Shown here piece by piece: positions 60,461-64,000 of a DNA stretch of 64,000 nt (the first letter of the stretch is position 1; every line of letters begins with the position of its first letter). Source of the DNA: Streptomyces sp. SAI-127 (GTDB taxonomy: Bacteria; Actinomycetota; Actinomycetes; Streptomycetales; Streptomycetaceae); NCBI RefSeq assembly GCF_029894425.1, contig NZ_JARXYJ010000001.1, positions 1,550,001 through 1,614,000 on the forward strand, in the 5' to 3' direction. The translations under genes and the position numbers were made by a program. The notes under the pieces were generated by a model. It did not search any database, was not told the DNA's origin, and was given only the letters and a program-made list of their open reading frames with translations.

Positions 60461-61324
60461 TCAGCGCCCCCGCCGCGTGCCGTCGCTCAGCAGGCTCAGG
60501 GCTGTTGACCGCCGGGGGTGTCGGTCGGCCGTGTGTTCTCCGGTCCGGCCGTGGCACGAGCACGACTGTGCCGCGCGGGCCAGTGAGCGGCGGTCGGGGT
60601 GGCTGCCCGGGGTGACGGGGTCCATGACCTCCACCTCGGCCATCAGCCCCCGCGCCGACACCACCCGCCACACCGACGCGAGCAGAGAGTCGTCGCCGAT
60701 GAAGGCGGGGGCCGTACTGGACCCGCCGTCGACAAGGCCGTACCGCAGACTCACCGGCTGGACGGGCACCCCGGCGTCCAGGGCCGCCTGGAACACCGCA
60801 CGACGGAAGTGGCCCTGGGCGCGGCCGCACCAGGTGCTGCCCTCGGGGAAGACGGCGACCGCGGAGCCCCCGCGCAGCGCGTCGGCGATCCGGGCGACCG
60901 TGTCCGGGAGCGCACGCAGCCGGTCCCTCTCGATGAACAGCGCCCCGCTGCGGGCCGTCAGCCATCCCGCCACGGGCCACTGCCGGATCTCGGCCTTGGC
61001 GAGCATCCGCGCTGGGCGGACGGCGGCGAGCAGCGGGATGTCCAGCCACGAGATGTGGTTGGCGACCAGGAGCACGCCGCCCGGGGGCGTGGTGGCGCCG
61101 GACATGCGGACCCGGACCCCCGAGGCCCGCACCACCGCCCGGCACCACCACCTGACCGCGCCGGCCGGGATCAACCGGCCGACCGGCAGCAACGCGATCC
61201 CGGCGAGCAGCACCGACGTGACCCCGAGGAGCCGCAGCACGGCCCGGGGTACGGCCATGACGGCCCCCGTCCGCTCCACACACGCCCCCGGGGTGCAGGG
61301 CGCGCTGGGCAGCCAGACGCTCAT
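60461..61324 (-). CDS. Lysophospholipid acyltransferase (PlsC-like)
   Basis: Membrane-associated acyltransferase of 287 residues. An N-terminal hydrophobic helix (LLGVTSVLLAGIALLPVG) leads to the acyltransferase domain. Its motifs are VANHISWLDIPLLAAV near residue 95 (HxxxxD), SGALFIERDR near 128 and VFPEGSTWCGRAQG near 160, followed by PVSLRYG. The start overlaps the stop of the GNAT-type gene by one base (TGATG). OlsB-type N-acyltransferases work together with an OlsA-type acyltransferase to make ornithine lipids, so this may be OlsA. Ordinary phosphatidic acid synthesis is the alternative. Confidence 0.87.
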   Translation of the reverse strand: MSVWLPSAPCTPGACVERTGAVMAVPRAVLRLLGVTSVLLAGIALLPVGRLIPAGAVRWWCRAVVRASGVRVRMSGATTPPGGVLLVANHISWLDIPLLAAVRPARMLAKAEIRQWPVAGWLTARSGALFIERDRLRALPDTVARIADALRGGSAVAVFPEGSTWCGRAQGHFRRAVFQAALDAGVPVQPVSLRYGLVDGGSSTAPAFIGDDSLLASVWRVVSARGLMAEVEVMDPVTPGSHPDRRSLARAAQSCSCHGRTGEHTADRHPRRSTALSLLSDGTRRGR

Positions 61325-62094
61325 CAGGCCGGGGCGAGCGAGAGGAAGTGCCGCAGATAGCGGGCGTTGACCCGGCGCATCGACAGCAGCACGTACATGT
61401 CGGCGACCCCGAAGGCCGGGTCGTGGGCGGGCTGACCGCACACCCAGGCGCCGAGGCGGAGGTAGCCGCGCAGCAGCGGGGGCAGCTCGGTGTGGGCGGC
61501 GGGCGTCCCCTCGGCCGGCTCCCAGGGCAGCAGGGGCCGTACCCGGAACTCCTCGGGAGCCAGGTACTTGGTGCGCACCCGGTCCCAGGTGCCGGCCGCC
61601 AGCGCGCCGCCGTCGGCGAGCGGGATCGAGCAGCAGCCGGCCAGCCAGTCGTGGCCGCGGTCCACCATGTAGCGGGCGATCCCGGCCCAGATGAGGCCGA
61701 TGACGGCCCCGTCGCGGTGGTCGGGGTGCACGCAGGAGCGGCCGACCTCGACCAGACCCGGGCGGATCCCGTCGAGCGGCGCGAGGTCGAACTCGCCCTC
61801 CGAGTACAGGCGTCCGGCCACCGCGGCCCGCTCCGGGGGCAGCAGCCGGTAGGTGCCCACGACCTGGCCGGTCACGGTGTCGCGGACGAGCAGGTGGTCG
61901 CAGTAGGCGTCGAAGCCGTCCACGTCTAGGCCGGGTTCCGGGGTGGACAGGAGGGCGCCCATCTCCCCGGCGAACACGTCGTGCCGCAGCCGCTGCGCGG
62001 CCCGTACGTCGTCCTCGTCGCGGGCCAGGCCGACGGTGTAGCGGGTGGGGGCGACGCTCTGCGGGGGACGGTCCAGGGTGGAAACGCCGTTCAT
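61324..62094 (-). CDS. GNAT-like N-acyltransferase, OlsB-type (ornithine lipid)
   Basis: Protein of 256 residues in the OlsB/acyl-homoserine-lactone-synthase-like acyltransferase group. RLRHDVFAGEMGALLS near residue 40, YCDHLLVRDTVTGQVVGTYRL near 68, LVEVGRSCVHPDHRDGAVI near 115 and the GCCSIPL segment near 150 are typical. OlsB adds a 3-hydroxyacyl chain to ornithine. The ATG at 62094 has GGAGAGTGCC directly upstream. It is translationally coupled to the PlsC-like gene, which may add the second acyl chain. I infer an ornithine-lipid pathway; the substrate is not proven. Confidence 0.85.
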   Translation of the reverse strand: MNGVSTLDRPPQSVAPTRYTVGLARDEDDVRAAQRLRHDVFAGEMGALLSTPEPGLDVDGFDAYCDHLLVRDTVTGQVVGTYRLLPPERAAVAGRLYSEGEFDLAPLDGIRPGLVEVGRSCVHPDHRDGAVIGLIWAGIARYMVDRGHDWLAGCCSIPLADGGALAAGTWDRVRTKYLAPEEFRVRPLLPWEPAEGTPAAHTELPPLLRGYLRLGAWVCGQPAHDPAFGVADMYVLLSMRRVNARYLRHFLSLAPA

Positions 62095-62401
62095 GGCACT
62101 CTCCAGGTCACAGGCGGAGGCGGCGAGCGGTGCCGCTGTCCCTGTTCTCCCGACGCCGGTTGGCGTGTACGTGACGGGTTCCGAGAGTGCGGATGTGCGG
62201 AGGTTGAACGCCTCGGGCAAGGTGTCCGGGGCCTCCGACTCCGTCGACCAGCCGGTGTCCCGCCGGTGACGGGAGTCTCACCGACGCCGATCCCGCCGTA
62301 CGACGAGAGGCTGCCCTGTCCAAGTCCACGTGACCTTGGCGGGGCCGGACCTGAGCACCACGTCCGACCCCGCCCGTCCGCACCTTGTCGGCGAACGTCT
62401 C
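62095..62401. other. Intergenic region between sdhB and the acyltransferase pair
   Basis: A 307-base gap between the sdhB stop and the acyltransferase start, with both genes on the minus strand. It should hold the promoter of the acyltransferase genes. I see no gene, clear operator or strong hairpin. Confidence 0.5.
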
Positions 62402-63147
62402 TCAGCGCCTGGCGACCTTCCGGGTCGCCCGCAGCCACTCCTTGTTCATGCTGGTGATGGAGACCAGCGGAATCCCCTTGGGACAGGCCGTCGCGCACTC
62501 ACCCGCCAGCGTGCACCCGCCGAAGCCCTCCTCGTCCATCTGCTCCACCATGTCGAGGACCCTGGTCTCCCGCTCCGGCGCCCCCTGCGGCAGCACGTTC
62601 AGGTGATTGACCTTGGCCGAGGTGAACAACATCGCCGCCCCGTTGGGACACGCGGCGACACACGCCCCGCAGCCGATGCACTCGGCGTGCTCGAAGGCGA
62701 GGTCGGCATCGGGCTTGGGTACCGGGGTCGCATGGGCCTCGGGTGCCGCACCCGTGGGCGCCGTGATGTATCCCCCGGCCTGGATGATCCGGTCGAAGGC
62801 CGACCGGTCCACGACCAGGTCCTTGATCACCGGGAACGCGGACGCCCGCCACGGCTCGACGTCGATCGTGTCGCCGTCCGAGAAGGACCGCATGTGCAGC
62901 TGACAGGTGGTCGTCCGCTCGGGCCCGTGGGCGTCGCCGTTGATGACGAGCGAGCACGCGCCGCAGATGCCCTCGCGGCAGTCGTGGTCGAAGGCCACCG
63001 GATCCTCACCGCGCAGGATGAGCTCCTCGTTGAGGGTGTCCAGCATCTCCAGGAAGGACATGTCGGACGAGATGCCGTCCACCTCGTACGTGGACATCGC
63101 GCCGTCGGCGTCGGCGTTCTTCTGTCGCCAGACGCGCAGGGTGAGCT

Positions 63148-63151
<4 letters not shown>
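62402..63151 (-). CDS. sdhB: Succinate dehydrogenase/fumarate reductase iron-sulfur subunit
   Basis: Electron-transfer subunit of 249 residues. The [2Fe-2S] motif is [20 protein letters not shown] near residue 57, with a fourth cysteine in TTCQLHM. The [4Fe-4S]/[3Fe-4S] motifs are [18 protein letters not shown] near 160 and [20 protein letters not shown] near 213. The overall layout fits fumarate reductase/succinate dehydrogenase type B. The ATG overlaps the sdhA stop by four bases (ATGA). The membrane anchor gene lies outside this window, presumably upstream of sdhA. Confidence 0.95.

Positions 63152-64000
<849 letters not shown>

Overview
The window looks like chromosomal DNA of a Streptomyces or close relative. 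Base composition is very GC-rich, third positions are strongly GC-biased, GTG starts are common, and genes overlap by ATGA/GTGA. Typical actinomycete families are present: AfsA/ArpA-type butyrolactone genes, ergothioneine egtABCD, an SCO2400-like protein and Zur-linked rpmF/CobW. Both ends are cut inside genes: a malic enzyme on the left and SdhA on the right. I saw no tRNA, rRNA, CRISPR array or intact insertion sequence.

Region 1 (1-5126): the N-terminal half of a malic enzyme, an amidohydrolase/APC-permease pair, and a divergent TetR regulator with a short palindrome in the shared promoter region.

Region 2 (5195-23557) is the most interesting part. Thirteen same-strand genes run from 20650 down to 5195 with gaps of 0-74 bases. 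In transcription order they are a phosphoglycerate dehydrogenase, M20 dipeptidase, SbnA and SbnB (2,3-diaminopropionate, Dap), an acyl-adenylate ligase, a glutamine-dependent amidotransferase of the asparagine synthase family, an Fe(II)/2-oxoglutarate oxygenase of the Asp/Asn hydroxylase type, an ATP-grasp ligase, a DUF1116 (AllG-like) protein, an MFS exporter, a threonine aldolase, a DMT-type exporter and an ArpA-like TetR. No NRPS or PKS is present. The enzyme set parallels the dapdiamide pathway, so I infer a small acyl/amide-capped Dap dipeptide. Next to it lie an AfsA-type butyrolactone synthase, a partner reductase and a divergent ArpA/ScbR-type receptor. ARE-like operators sit at the receptor/synthase promoter (one) and at the head of the biosynthetic operon (two in tandem), which indicates quorum-type control.

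Region 3 (23834-43087) is accessory and partly decayed. It holds secreted esterase, GH5 and GH43 enzymes, alpha/beta hydrolases, an aldehyde dehydrogenase, phosphoglucomutase with an in-frame upstream VOC domain, regulators, and remnants of a TetR gene, an ECF sigma factor and an alpha/beta hydrolase. A CebR-like operator lies upstream of the esterase, and a perfect 24-base palindrome lies upstream of the GH5 gene.

Region 4 (43221-64000) is more conserved: flotillin, a PemK/MazF-like protein, a TIGR02452-type PARG, the egtABCD ergothioneine operon next to a PatB/MalY-type C-S lyase, dodecin, a HAD phosphatase, pectate lyase, a Zur-box-linked rpmF-CobW pair, a short UvrA paralog, an acyltransferase pair and sdhAB.
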